Below are positions 16,550 through 26,160 of a stretch of 64,000 nucleotides of DNA, one piece after another. The stretch covers positions 4,340,001 to 4,404,000 of the forward strand of contig NZ_CP050451.1 of assembly GCF_014171595.1 (NCBI RefSeq), written 5' to 3'. Every line of letters begins with the position of its first letter. The stretch's first letter is position 1. A program made the translations under genes and the position numbers. Source of the stretch: Massilia sp. Se16.2.3 (GTDB taxonomy: Bacteria; Pseudomonadota; Gammaproteobacteria; Burkholderiales; Burkholderiaceae_D). The notes below the pieces were generated by a model. It was not told the origin of the DNA. It ran no database searches and worked only from the letters and a program-made list of their open reading frames with translations.

Positions 16550-17745
16550 TGTTCCGCCACCTGTTGAAACTGACCTGGAAACGCAAGTCCAGGAACCTGA
16601 TGCTGAGCCTGGAGATCCTGCTCGCCTTCGCCATCGTCTTCGCCGTCGCCGCCTGCGCTGTGCGCTATGCCCAGCTCTACGCCATGCCGCTCGGCTTCGA
16701 CGGCACCGACGTCTGGTCGGTCAACATCCAGGCCGGCGACGACGGCCAGAAGCGCTTCGACGACAGCACCTACGACAGCCTGCGGCGCGGCCTGGCCGAG
16801 CTGCCGGAAGTGCGCGCCGTTGCCTTCATGAGCTTCGAGCCCTACTCGCGCTCCACCATGACGAGCGACCTGCGGCGTGCGAACGGCAAGTCGGTCGATA
16901 CCGACCTGCTGGAAGCGGACGACACCCTCCCCGCCACACTCGGCCTGCACGTGGTCGAGGGCCGCTGGTTTTCGGCGCTGGATAACGGCAGCGCCGACCG
17001 CCCGGCCGTGATCAACCGCCGCATGGCCGATGCCATGTTCGCGGGCGAACGGGCAGTTGGCCAGCGCTTTTCCGACGGCGAAAGCGCCAAGGATTCCATC
17101 AGCTACCGCGTGGTCGGCGTGGTCGATGCCTACCGTCCCAAGGGCGAGCTGTCGGCGCCGGTCAACCTGGCCTTCCTCCGGCTCGCGCCCGGCAAGAATG
17201 GACGCGACGCGCGCACCATCCTGCTGAAGGTGAAGCCGGGGACGGAGCGCAGTTTCGAGGCCAGCCTGAACCGCCGCCTGAAGCTGATCCGCAACGACTG
17301 GTCCTTCCAGATCTCGCCGCTCTCCTCCAGCCGCGCCGGCATGCTCAAGTCGCAGACCACGCCCCTGGTCGTGGTGGCCGTGATCGCCGCCTTCATGCTG
17401 CTGATGGTCGCCTTTGGCCTGTTCGGCGCGCTGTGGCAGAACACCACCCAGCGCATCCCGGAGATCGGCCTGCGCCGCGCAGTCGGCGCCAGCGCCGCCA
17501 GCATCTACCGCCAGATCGTCGCCGAACAGTTCCTGCTCAGTTCAATTGCCATTGCCGCCGGCCTGGCCCTGCTGGTGCAGCTGCCCGTCACCGGCGTGTT
17601 GGGGGAGAGCCTGAACTGGACCGTCTTCACGACGGCGGCACTGCTGTCGATGGCCCTGATCTATCTGATATCCTTGCTGTGCGCCGTGTACCCGGGCTGG
17701 CGCGCCAGCCGCCTGAGCCCGACCGAAGCGCTGCATTACGAGTAG
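16549..17745 (+). CDS. MacB-type ABC transporter permease 2
   Basis: 398 aa. Same four-segment plan as its neighbour: N-terminal segment (LMLSLEILLAFAIVFAVAAC), periplasmic domain (about 45-270), and three C-terminal segments with the FtsX motif RIPEIGLRRAVGASAASIYR. Sequence is clearly diverged from permease 1, so this is a heterodimer and not a recent duplication. Start codon overlaps the upstream stop. Known MacB-like pumps move peptides, lipoproteins or macrolides through the periplasm; the substrate here is unknown. Confidence 0.9.
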   Translation: MFRHLLKLTWKRKSRNLMLSLEILLAFAIVFAVAACAVRYAQLYAMPLGFDGTDVWSVNIQAGDDGQKRFDDSTYDSLRRGLAELPEVRAVAFMSFEPYSRSTMTSDLRRANGKSVDTDLLEADDTLPATLGLHVVEGRWFSALDNGSADRPAVINRRMADAMFAGERAVGQRFSDGESAKDSISYRVVGVVDAYRPKGELSAPVNLAFLRLAPGKNGRDARTILLKVKPGTERSFEASLNRRLKLIRNDWSFQISPLSSSRAGMLKSQTTPLVVVAVIAAFMLLMVAFGLFGALWQNTTQRIPEIGLRRAVGASAASIYRQIVAEQFLLSSIAIAAGLALLVQLPVTGVLGESLNWTVFTTAALLSMALIYLISLLCAVYPGWRASRLSPTEALHYE

Positions 17746-17781
17746 CACCCGTACGACTAGCCGAAGAAAGAATCACCAAAG

Positions 17782-19216
17782 ATGCACCTAACCCGCCCCC
17801 CGCGCATCCTCGTCGTCGACGACGACGGCGCGGTCCAGGTGTCGCTGGCCCTGCTGCTCAAGCAATCCGGATACGAGCCGCTGCGCGCCGCCAGCGCACC
17901 CGAGGCGCTGGCCCTGCTGGCACGCGCCCGGGACGAACGCCATCCGGTCGACCTGGTCCTGCAGGACATGAACTTTTCGCTGCAGACCAGCGGCGAGGAA
18001 GGCCTGGCCCTGCTGGCGCAGGTGCGCGAACGCCACCCCGGCCTGCCAGTGCTCTTGATGACGGCCTGGGGTTCGATCGGGCTGGCGGTGGCCGGCATCA
18101 AGGCCGGCGCCGCCAACTTCTTTACCAAGCCACGGGACAATGCGCAGCTGGCCGAACTGGTGCGCGCCACGCTGGAGCTGAACAGTTCCATCGGCGACGC
18201 CGCCGGCCGCCAGCCGCGGCGCGACCTCGACGCCGGGTTCGACTTCGGCGGCATCGTCGGCGAACACCCGAAACTGCTGCGCGTGCTGGCCACGATCGGC
18301 CAGGTTGCGCGCACGCGCGCACCGGTGCTGATCCTCGGCGAAAGCGGCACCGGCAAGGAACTGGTGGCCGACGCCATCCACCGCAACAGCCCGCGCGCGG
18401 CGCAGCCCATCGTCAAGATCAACATGGGCGCGATCACGCCGACGCTGTTCGAAAGCGAGATGTTCGGCCATGTGCGCGGCGCCTTCACCGATGCGCGTAG
18501 CGACCGCAAGGGCCATGTCGCCAGTGCCGAAGGCGGCACCCTCTTCCTCGACGAGATCGGCGAGCTCGGTCGCGGCGACCAGGTCAAGCTGCTGCGCGTG
18601 CTGCAGGACGGGCGCTACCAGCCGGTCGGTGCCAGCCGCAGCGAACAGGCCGACGTGCGCGTGGTGTCGGCGACCAACCGCGAACTGGCCGAACTGGTCG
18701 CGACGGGCGAGTTCCGCGAAGACCTGTTCTATCGGCTGAACCTGATCACGATCCGCCTGCCGCCGCTACGCGAGCGTCGTAGCGACATCCCGCTACTGGC
18801 ACGCCACATCGTCGCCACGGTCGCCAGCGGCTATGGGCTGGGCGAGATCACGCTCACCAGCGGCGCCCTCGAGTGGCTGTCGTCCCAGCCCTGGCCCGGC
18901 AATATCCGCCAGCTCAAGCAGACGCTCGAGCGCACGATGCTCCTGGACCGGCAAGGCGCAGCTGACCCAGGCCGACCTGGCTGCCGCCGGCGGTTTCGAC
19001 GATGCCGCCGCGCCGTCCAGCCTGCGCACGGGCCTGGACGGCATGACGCTGGAACAGGTCGAGCGCCGCATGATCGAACAGGCGCTCGAGCAGCACGGCG
19101 GGAACATCTCGCGCGTGGCCAAGACCCTGGGGCTGTCGCGTACCGCCCTGTATCGCCGGCTCGAACGGCACGGCCTGTGCGAACCCGGCGCCGGCGACAG
19201 CCCAGGAGACCGGCCT
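17782..19216 (+). CDS. sigma-54-dependent response regulator (NtrC family), one frameshift
   Basis: Receiver domain (ILVVDDDGAVQVSLALLLKQ, phosphoacceptor Asp in DLVLQDMNF, LLMTAWGS, FFTKPRD), AAA+ domain (Walker A GESGTGKEL, Walker B GGTLFLDEIGEL, ATNRELAELV) and a Fis-type HTH (GGNISRVAKTLGLSRTALYR). The sigma-54-contact loop is GAFTDA in place of the usual GAFTGA. Near 18955 the frame changes (CTGGACCGGCAAGG) so the HTH lies in another frame. After the HTH that frame has no stop and runs straight into the kinase. A TGA at 19218-19220 in the third frame overlapping the kinase GTG may be the true end, which would need a second indel. It probably activates the operon promoter at 13313. Confidence 0.85.
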
Positions 19217-20593
19217 GTGACGCTGCGGCTGCGGCTGGGCGGCTACCTGCTCGGCCTGCACGTGCTGCTGTTCGTGCTGGCGGCCGTGCTGCTGCTCGAT
19301 CGTCCGCTCCTGTTTGTCGGCGCCGAACTGGCGCTGCTGGCGAGCCTGGCGGCCGGCCTGGCGCTGCTGCGCCGCGCGCTCGAGCCGCTCGGCTACACGC
19401 GGCGCTTCCACGACCTGCTGCAGGACCAGAACTATGCCAACCGCCTGGCCGCACCGGACTCGCCGGAACTGGCGGAACTGGTCGGCATGTTCAACGCGCT
19501 GCTGGCCACGCTGCACCGCGAGCGCCTGGCCGCCGGCGAGCAGCAGGGCTTCCTCGACCGCCTGCTGGAGGCCACGCCGAGCGCCGTGCTGGTCTTCGAT
19601 TTCGACGGCGCGGTCACCCTCCTCAATGCCAGCGCCCATGCCTTGCTCGGCGTCGACGCGGCGCATGGGCGGGCGCTGGCGGCATGGCTCGACGGCACGG
19701 CGCCGCTGGCGCCGGGGCTGGACGCGCGCGGGCGCGAACGCAGTCTCGACCTGATCGCCCAGCTCGACGCCCTGCCCCAGGGCGAAAGCCGCCTGCTGAC
19801 CGATACCGAAGGCCGCCGCTACCGCGCCCAGCGCGGCCAGTTCTACGACCGCGGCTTCGCACGCCACTTCCTGATGGTCGAGGAACTGACCGCCGAACTG
19901 GAAGACTCGGAACGCGCCACCTATGCCAAGCTGGTGCGGGTACTGGCGCACGAGGTCAACAATACCGTGGCGGCCACGCGCTCGGTGCTCGATTCGCTGC
20001 TGTTCTACCGCGGCCAGCTCACCGCGCCCGATGCTGCCGACTTTTCCACCGCGATCGACGCCGTCAAGCGGCGCAACGTCAGCCTCGGCGAATTCATCGA
20101 CCGCTTCACGCGCGTGGTGAAGATGCCGGCGCCGGAGCTGCGCCCGGTGAACATCAGGGACATGGTCGACGACATCCTGTGGCTGAACCGCGAACAATGC
20201 GCCAGCCGCGGCATCGGCATCGGCTGGCGCCGTTGCGACGCGGTCGCGCCCCGGCCGATGGACGCCCAGCTGATGGAACAGGCCCTGCTCAATATCGTCA
20301 AGAACGCCATCGAGGCGGTGCTGGCGCGCCAGGCTGCGGGCAGCGAAGGCGGGCATGTGGAATTCGCCCTGGACGCGTGCGACGGCGGCGCCCTGCTGTC
20401 GGTCAGCGACTCGGCCGACCTGCTGGGCGAACAGTCGCCGCGCCAGCTGTTCACGCCCTTTTTCAGTACCAAGCCCGGCGGCCAGGGCATTGGATTGATG
20501 TTCGTGCGCGAGGTGCTGACGCGACACGGGTTTCCGTATGCGCTCGGTTCGACCGGCGCCGGCGAGACGAGGTTCGAGATTCGGTTTCCGTAA
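19217..20593 (+). CDS. membrane sensor histidine kinase with PAS domain
   Basis: 458 aa counted from GTG 19217, which follows CAGGAGA. Two N-terminal hydrophobic segments (GGYLLGLHVLLFVLAAVLLL, LALLASLAAGLALL) with almost no periplasmic loop, a PAS domain (about 110-215; LLEATPSAVLVFDFDGAVTL), H-box VLAHEVNNTVAATRS, N-box NIVKNAIEAV and G2 box GGQGIGLMFVREVL. The G1 box is VSDSADLL, lacking the usual DxGxG glycines. The tiny sensor region suggests it senses membrane state or the transporter itself. In the present sequence it is in one open frame with the HTH of the upstream regulator. Confidence 0.85.
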   Translation: MTLRLRLGGYLLGLHVLLFVLAAVLLLDRPLLFVGAELALLASLAAGLALLRRALEPLGYTRRFHDLLQDQNYANRLAAPDSPELAELVGMFNALLATLHRERLAAGEQQGFLDRLLEATPSAVLVFDFDGAVTLLNASAHALLGVDAAHGRALAAWLDGTAPLAPGLDARGRERSLDLIAQLDALPQGESRLLTDTEGRRYRAQRGQFYDRGFARHFLMVEELTAELEDSERATYAKLVRVLAHEVNNTVAATRSVLDSLLFYRGQLTAPDAADFSTAIDAVKRRNVSLGEFIDRFTRVVKMPAPELRPVNIRDMVDDILWLNREQCASRGIGIGWRRCDAVAPRPMDAQLMEQALLNIVKNAIEAVLARQAAGSEGGHVEFALDACDGGALLSVSDSADLLGEQSPRQLFTPFFSTKPGGQGIGLMFVREVLTRHGFPYALGSTGAGETRFEIRFP

Positions 20594-20607
20594 GGGCGGC
20601 GCAATAA

Positions 20608-20642
20608 AAAACCGCGGCGGGATCGCTCCGGCCGCGGTTCCG
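20608..20642 (-). terminator. terminator of the S46 peptidase gene
   Basis: On the minus strand: AACCGCGGCC, loop, GCCGCGGTT followed by TTTTATTG. It lies 17 nt past the S46 peptidase stop. On the plus strand there is no T-run, so it serves the minus strand mainly, though it also lies 15 nt past the kinase stop. Confidence 0.8.
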
Positions 20643-20658
20643 AGACCATCGATCCCCC

Positions 20659-22806
20659 TTATTTCTTCGGGTACTTGATCGTCATTTCCTTGAGCAGGTT
20701 GTCGGCATGGTCGACTTCCTTCATCACCCACAGCATGTAGCGGATGTCGACGTGGATCGCGCGCGTGATCGCCGTGTCGAAGTACCAGTCCTTGGTGATC
20801 GACTCGTAGGTCGAATCGAAGTTCAAGCCCACCAGTTCGCCGCGCTTGTTCATCACGGCCGAACCCGAGTTGCCGCCTGTGGTGTCGGCGCTGGACAGGA
20901 AATTCACCGGCACGGTGTTCAGCACCGGATCCTTGAACACGCCGTAGCGCCTGGCTTTCACCGCATTAAGCAGCGCCGCCGGCACCAGGAACGGATCCTT
21001 GTCGGTCGCCTTCTCGACGATGCCCTCGACGGTCGTGAACGGACCCTTCACCAGCCCGTCGCGCGGCGAGTACGGCGACACGGTCCCGTAGGTCACGCGC
21101 AGCGTCGAATTCGCGTCCGGGTAGACCGGCTTGCCCTGCGATTTTTTATACGCGATGACGGCCGCCATGTACTGCGGGATGGTGCGGTCGAGGTTGCCGT
21201 CGACTTCCTTGCGGCGCTCCTCCAGGCCATTGGCCACGTCGTTCAGGCGCACGGCAAGCGCGATGAAGGGATCGTTCGACTTGCGGAAGGCGTCGGCGCT
21301 TTGCTCCATCCAGGCCAGGCGCCTGGCGGTGTCGGCCAGTTCGGTCTTCTGGTAGAAGGCGTCGAGCTGGCTGGCGTTCGGCAGCAGCGCGTCAAGACCC
21401 TGCGGATGCAACTTGGCGTCCACTTTCGCGTAGCGGCCCAGGGCGGCGGCCCAGCGCGCACGGTCCACGCTCGGCACGAAGGACTGTTCGAGGCGGGTCA
21501 GGCGCGCCTTGATGAACGACAGGTCGCGGTCCTGGTAGCCGCTTTCGCGCTGGGCGTCCGGCTTGGCGCGCTCCTGGGCCAGGCGGTACAGGATGCGTGC
21601 GCTCTTCAACAAGTCGCTGTGGGTGGCTTCCGCATAGGCGCCCTCTTCGCGCGAGAGTGCCATGTCGAGCCCGATGACGGCATCCAGGTCGGTCAGCAGC
21701 TTCGGTCCGCTGCCGGTGATCTTGCCACTGCGGGCATACCAGCTGCGGAACTCGGCATCCTGCACGTCCTTGATGGCGGCGATGTCCTTGCGCGCGAAGC
21801 CGTCGAGCAGGCCCTGGGTCTTCTTGAGCACGTTGTTCAGGCTTTTCGCCACGCTGGCATAGCGCACGTCCCAGGCCGCATTGCCGCGCGTAGCTTCCGC
21901 GATCACGGCGAGATCCGCGGTGATGGTGGCGACCTTGCCGGGGAAGTCGACGTCGCGCGCGAAGCGGATTTCAGACGGCAGCTTGTAGCGGCTGGTGCGG
22001 CCCGGGTAGCCGGCCAGCAGGATCGGATCGCCGTTTTTCAAGCCTTCGGCGGAGAGAACGAGGAAGTCCTTCGATTTGTAGGGCACGTTGTTCGGCGACG
22101 GGTCGGCCGGGCGGCCGTCCGGGCCGACATAGGCGCGGAGAAAAGAATAGTCGCCGGTCTGGCGCGGCCACTCGTAGTTGTCGATGTCGCCGCCGAAGTT
22201 GCCGATCTTGTCCGACGGCGCATACACCAGGCGCACGTCGCGGATCATCAGCTGCTTGATGCGGTAGTACTCCAGGCCGCGGTGGAAGGCCGGCACAGAG
22301 CAGCGGTAGGCCTTGTCGCTCTCGCATTCGGCGATGAGCGCCTTGATGCGCGCGGAGATCGCCTCGTTGCGCTCGCGGCCGGACATGTTCTCGCCCAGGC
22401 CCTTGAGCACGCGATCGGTGACGTTCTCGACCTTTTCCGTCACGTACACGAGCGTGTTCGGGCCGCCCGGCAGTTCCTCGGCGCGGGTCCTGGCCAGGAA
22501 ACCGTCGACGATGTAGTTCTTCTCGGGCGTCGAATTGCGCTGGATGGCGTTGTAGCCGCAATGGTGGTTGGTGACCACCAGGCCGTCCGGCGACACGAAG
22601 GATGCCGAGCAGCCGCCCAGCGAGACGATCGCGCTCATCGGATGCTTCGACAGGTCGGCCAGCTTCTCGGCCGGCATCGTGATACCGATGCGTTTCAGTT
22701 CGGATTTCAGCTGCGGCAGCTGGTGCGGTTGCCACTGGCCTTCGTCGGCGGCGGCATTGGCGGCGGCGCCCAACAGAACGGCGGGCAGGACGATGTACTT
22801 GAACAA
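20659..22806 (-). CDS. S46 family dipeptidyl-peptidase (DPP7/DPP11-like)
   Basis: 715 aa from a TTG at 22806, which puts FKYIVLPAVLLGAAANAAADE as a normal signal peptide; an ATG at 22866 would add 20 residues ahead of it. Chymotrypsin-like double barrel with an inserted helical domain. Catalytic triad visible: His in VVTNHHCGYNAIQ, Asp in FGGDIDNYEWPR, Ser in GGNSGSAV. Also typical is the opening GQWQPHQLPQL. S46 enzymes release N-terminal dipeptides from peptides in the periplasm. The residue 18 after the catalytic Ser, Gly in DPP7 and Arg in DPP11, is Ser here, so specificity is uncertain. Converges with the kinase gene. Confidence 0.92.
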   Translation of the reverse strand: MFKYIVLPAVLLGAAANAAADEGQWQPHQLPQLKSELKRIGITMPAEKLADLSKHPMSAIVSLGGCSASFVSPDGLVVTNHHCGYNAIQRNSTPEKNYIVDGFLARTRAEELPGGPNTLVYVTEKVENVTDRVLKGLGENMSGRERNEAISARIKALIAECESDKAYRCSVPAFHRGLEYYRIKQLMIRDVRLVYAPSDKIGNFGGDIDNYEWPRQTGDYSFLRAYVGPDGRPADPSPNNVPYKSKDFLVLSAEGLKNGDPILLAGYPGRTSRYKLPSEIRFARDVDFPGKVATITADLAVIAEATRGNAAWDVRYASVAKSLNNVLKKTQGLLDGFARKDIAAIKDVQDAEFRSWYARSGKITGSGPKLLTDLDAVIGLDMALSREEGAYAEATHSDLLKSARILYRLAQERAKPDAQRESGYQDRDLSFIKARLTRLEQSFVPSVDRARWAAALGRYAKVDAKLHPQGLDALLPNASQLDAFYQKTELADTARRLAWMEQSADAFRKSNDPFIALAVRLNDVANGLEERRKEVDGNLDRTIPQYMAAVIAYKKSQGKPVYPDANSTLRVTYGTVSPYSPRDGLVKGPFTTVEGIVEKATDKDPFLVPAALLNAVKARRYGVFKDPVLNTVPVNFLSSADTTGGNSGSAVMNKRGELVGLNFDSTYESITKDWYFDTAITRAIHVDIRYMLWVMKEVDHADNLLKEMTIKYPKK

Positions 22807-22966
22807 GGCGGGACCCCGGATGAGTGAAAACAAAGCGCGAGTATAGCCCGGTTGCCACAGCCGCAAAACGGTTTTTTGGCCCGAGGGCAGACGTCAATAC
22901 AGGGCTTTCTCCGCAAGCGCTAGAATGGCCGTTTTGCCCGCAAGGCCTGCTCTTCGAAAGACCGTC

Positions 22967-23976
22967 ATGGCATCCGTCTCCACCCTCATGCGCCAGATTG
23001 CGCACCGATTCGCCATCGAACCCTACACAGTGGCGCTGCTCGGCATGGTCGTGCTGGCGAGCTTCCTGCCGGCGTCCGGCCGGGTGGCCGCCGTTCTCGG
23101 CGACCTCACCACGCTGGCGATTGGCCTGCTGTTCTTCCTGCACGGCGCCAAGCTCTCGCGCGAGGCGGTGGTCGCCGGCCTGCTGCACTGGCGCCTGCAC
23201 CTGCTGGTGCTGGCCTCGACCTTCGTGATGTTCCCGCTGATGGGCATCGCCTTGAAACCGGTGGCACTGACCCTGCTCACGCCCGACCTCTACCTGGGCA
23301 TCCTGTTCCTGTGCGTGCTGCCCTCCACCGTGCAGTCCTCGATCGCCTTTACCGCGATGGCGCGCGGGAACGTGGCGGCGGCCGTCTGCAGCGCGTCGGC
23401 CTCGAACTTCCTCGGGATTTTTTCCTCACGCCGCTGCTGGCCGGTGCGTTGATCGTCCGTGGCGGCGGCGGCGCCGGCTTCGGCTGGTCGGCGGTAGCGG
23501 CGATCGTCGAACAGCTGCTGCTGCCTTTCCTCGCCGGCCAGCTGCTGCGTCCCTGGATCGGCGCCTTCGTCGACCGCCACAAGCCGGCGCTGCGCTATGT
23601 CGACCAGGGCTCGATCCTGCTGGTGGTGTACACGGCGTTTTCGGAATCCGTCGGCCAGGGGCTGTGGCAGCAGATCTCCGGCACGACGCTGGCCGCGCTC
23701 ATCGTCCTGTCCTGCGTCATGCTGGCCATCGCACTGGCCCTGGCAACCTGGACCAGCCGGCGCCTGGGCTTTTCGCAGGAAGACGAGATCACGATCGTGT
23801 TCTGTGGCTCGAAAAAGAGCCTGGCTACCGGCGTGCCGATGGCGAAAGTCCTGTTCGCACCCGGCGCGCTGGGGATGATCATCCTGCCGGTGATGCTGTT
23901 CCACCAGATCCAGCTGATGGTGTGTGCGGTGCTGGCGCAGCGCTGGGCGAGGCGCCAGGCAGGCGCCTACCGTTGA
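22967..23976 (+). CDS. bile acid:sodium symporter family (SBF-like) protein, one frameshift
   Basis: About 335 aa, around ten hydrophobic segments. The N-terminal frame (ATG 22967) carries FAIEPYTVALLGMVVLASFL, TLAIGLLFFLHGAKLSREAV and LCVLPSTVQSSIAFTAMARG; after a T-run at about 23416 (six T where seven would keep frame) the protein continues LTPLLAGALIVRG to FCGSKKSLATGVPMAKVLF and the stop. LPSTVQSSIAFT and GSKKSLATG are hallmarks of the SBF-like/YocS subgroup. These move organic anions with sodium; the physiological substrate in bacteria is mostly unknown. An ATG at 22925 is an alternative start. The 3' end overlaps the opposite gene by 98 nt. Confidence 0.87.
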
Positions 23977-25108
23977 GCAGCACGCCGACAAAGGTACGGC
24001 GCACGAACAGCTGGTAGCTCAGCAGGCATGCGGCGGTCGTTGCGGCCACATTGATCAGCATCTTGACGAGGGGTCCCGCCGGCAGGCTGTAGACCAGGAT
24101 GCCGAAGCCGATCGTTCCCAGCATGTGTACCAGGAAGACCCAGTAAGAACTCTCGGATACATAGCGCAAGACCCGGTTCTGGCGTGGCAGGTAACGCAGG
24201 AACAGCCCGATCAGGGCAAGGCTCCAGAGCCAGCTGGCCAGGTTGTAGAGGAAGGCGATCCACACTTCGATATGGGGCACCGCGCCGGGCCTGGTCACGA
24301 AGGTCTTGAACAGGCCGAGCACGACGACGAACACGGCCAGGCCCACGATCGCATGGATCGGCCAGGTCTTCACGAAACGCGGGAACAGGCTGTCCTGGTG
24401 GCGGTAGGCGAGCAGGCCGAACACGAAGAACAGGCCGTTGTGCACGGTCTCGGGCAGTTGCGGCATGAAGGAGCCGCTCGAGGCCAGCATGCCGGCGCGA
24501 TAGAAGGAACCCACGACCGCCAGCGGGATGGCCAGGAGCAGCAGGCCCCACCAGTTGCGCGCCAGCGCCAGGTAGACCGTGTCGACCGCCTGGCGCAGCG
24601 CCGGCGAGGCGCGCTCCCACAGCGGTGCCAGCGCCGCCGTCAGCACGCAGAACCAGGTCAGGTAATACAGGAACCACATGTGCATGGTGTTGAAGGGGCT
24701 GGCACCGGCGCCTTTCCGCGCCAGCAGCGAGACGTCGATGCCGATCGTTCCGCGTGCCATCACGTGCACGTACACCAGCATCAGCAGCGTCGTGCAGACG
24801 ATGAGGATGGGCCAGAAGACGACGAAGGGCAGCAGGAGCCGGCGCAGCCGCTGGCGCAGCATGCCCGCATACCCGCGCCGCGCGACCAGTAGCGCGACAA
24901 AGAATCCGGCAAGGATGAAAAACACCGGCATGCGGAAGGCGTGGATGAACAGCAGGACCAGGTCGGCCAGCGGCGTGGTCCGGGAATCGCGCCACGGCAG
25001 CGGCGACGGACCGGTCGTATGGTTGATGGCGACATGCAGCAGGATGCCGAGCCACATCATCACGGCGCGCAGGTTGTCGAATGCGTGAAGTCGGTCGGCC
25101 CCGTTCAT
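23879..25108 (-). CDS. acyltransferase-3 family membrane protein
   Basis: 409 aa with ten or so hydrophobic segments. N-terminal signature LHAFDNLRAVMMWLGILLHV contains the conserved His; RMPVFFILAGFFVALLVARR and RRLLLPFVVFWP complete the motif set of OafA/OpgC-type enzymes. These transfer acyl groups to envelope sugars from the cytoplasmic side. The natural-looking end is FVRRTFVGVLLNGRR; the following 28 residues (Ala/Pro/Gly-rich) come from the stretch that overlaps the symporter 3' end on the other strand, so an indel near 23970 may have displaced the stop. A GGGA site precedes the ATG. Confidence 0.85.
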   Translation of the reverse strand: MNGADRLHAFDNLRAVMMWLGILLHVAINHTTGPSPLPWRDSRTTPLADLVLLFIHAFRMPVFFILAGFFVALLVARRGYAGMLRQRLRRLLLPFVVFWPILIVCTTLLMLVYVHVMARGTIGIDVSLLARKGAGASPFNTMHMWFLYYLTWFCVLTAALAPLWERASPALRQAVDTVYLALARNWWGLLLLAIPLAVVGSFYRAGMLASSGSFMPQLPETVHNGLFFVFGLLAYRHQDSLFPRFVKTWPIHAIVGLAVFVVVLGLFKTFVTRPGAVPHIEVWIAFLYNLASWLWSLALIGLFLRYLPRQNRVLRYVSESSYWVFLVHMLGTIGFGILVYSLPAGPLVKMLINVAATTAACLLSYQLFVRRTFVGVLLNGRRLPGASPSAAPAPHTPSAGSGGTASPAG

Positions 25109-25291
25109 GTGTCCCTTTCAAGGTCCCCGTCGCTTGCGGCGAACGGTCGTTTAGCGTGCGCTAATTCTACTTGGAAATGTTTTCTCTTTAGACAATTTTC
25201 CGATACATATGCCTGCATGATAGACGAAGTGTTTATGATGGGAAGATGGGAGCGCCAGGCGCTCGAGGTGCACGCTTTTTCGGGGGAAGAG

Positions 25292-25816
25292 ATGACGCAA
25301 CCACGATTGACCATCGCCGCCATGGCTGCAAGCACGGCCTGCAGCGTGCCGACGATCCGCTATTTCGAGCAGATCGGCCTGTTGCCGCGTCCGCAGCGCG
25401 GCGCCAACGGCCACCGCTATTACCGCCCTGCCGACCTGCGGCGCCTGGGTTTCATCAAGCGCTGCCGCGACTTCGGTTTCCCGATCGAACAGGTGCGCGC
25501 GATGGCCGCATTGTTCGAGGACGGCGGGCGGCCCTGCGCCGAAGTGCGCAGCCTCGCCCAGTCGCAGCTGGACGAGGTCCGCCACAAGATCGGCGAGATG
25601 CGCCGGTTGGAGAGCAGCCTGGCCGCTTTCGTGAACCGCTGCGACGCGAGCTGCAGCGGCGCGCCTGCAAGCGATTGTTTCACCGTCGAGGACATGGCGC
25701 TGGCAGGCACCTGCCGCGCGGACTGTGCCTCCGCACTGGCTGCCGCGGCGGCCAGCCTTCCACCTGCCGATGGCGCCGCGGGAGTCGACGGCGCCGGCGC
25801 AACAGGGCATGCATGA
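25292..25816 (+). CDS. MerR family transcriptional regulator with Cys-rich tail
   Basis: 174 aa from ATG 25292 behind GGGGGAAGAG. Winged-helix HTH ([58 protein letters not shown]), dimerisation helix, then a C-terminal segment with five Cys (about residues 116-150: CDASC, SDCF, GTCRADC). Clustered Cys at the end of the dimer helix are typical of metal- or redox-sensing MerR proteins, though the spacing does not match CueR or ZntR as I know them. Its stop overlaps the start of the YnfA-like gene (ATGA), so regulator and small membrane protein are co-translated. Confidence 0.9.
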   Translation: MTQPRLTIAAMAASTACSVPTIRYFEQIGLLPRPQRGANGHRYYRPADLRRLGFIKRCRDFGFPIEQVRAMAALFEDGGRPCAEVRSLAQSQLDEVRHKIGEMRRLESSLAAFVNRCDASCSGAPASDCFTVEDMALAGTCRADCASALAAAAASLPPADGAAGVDGAGATGHA

Positions 25817-26160
25817 CCCTTGACCTGCCGACGCTGGCGCGCGGCTTCGGCCTGTTCTTCGCGACAGCCGTCGCCGAGCTGGTCGGCTGCTACCTGCCGC
25901 TGCTCTGGCTGACCGGTAAAGCGGCGCCCCGGGTGCTGGTTCCGGCCGCCGCCAGCCTTGTGCTCTTCGTCTGGCTGCTCACCCTCCACCCCACCGCCAG
26001 CGGCCGCGTGTATGCGACGTATGGCGCCGTCTACATTGCCACCGCGCTGGCCTGGCTCTGGCTGGTCGACGGCCTCACCCCGCGCTGGAGCGATGTTGCC
26101 GGGGTGGCGCTGGCCCTGTGTGGCGCCGCCGTCATCGCGGCCGGGGATATGCGCGCCTGA
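25813..26160 (+). CDS. YnfA/UPF0060 family small membrane protein
   Basis: 115 aa, four transmembrane segments. Strong family signature: [59 protein letters not shown]. YnfA proteins are small and SMR-like in size, with scattered reports of drug or cation export. Coupling to a Cys-rich MerR regulator suggests the pair answers a metal or soft electrophile; that is inference. The symbol is withheld since YnfA is an E. coli name of unclear function. Confidence 0.93.
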   Translation: MTLDLPTLARGFGLFFATAVAELVGCYLPLLWLTGKAAPRVLVPAAASLVLFVWLLTLHPTASGRVYATYGAVYIATALAWLWLVDGLTPRWSDVAGVALALCGAAVIAAGDMRA

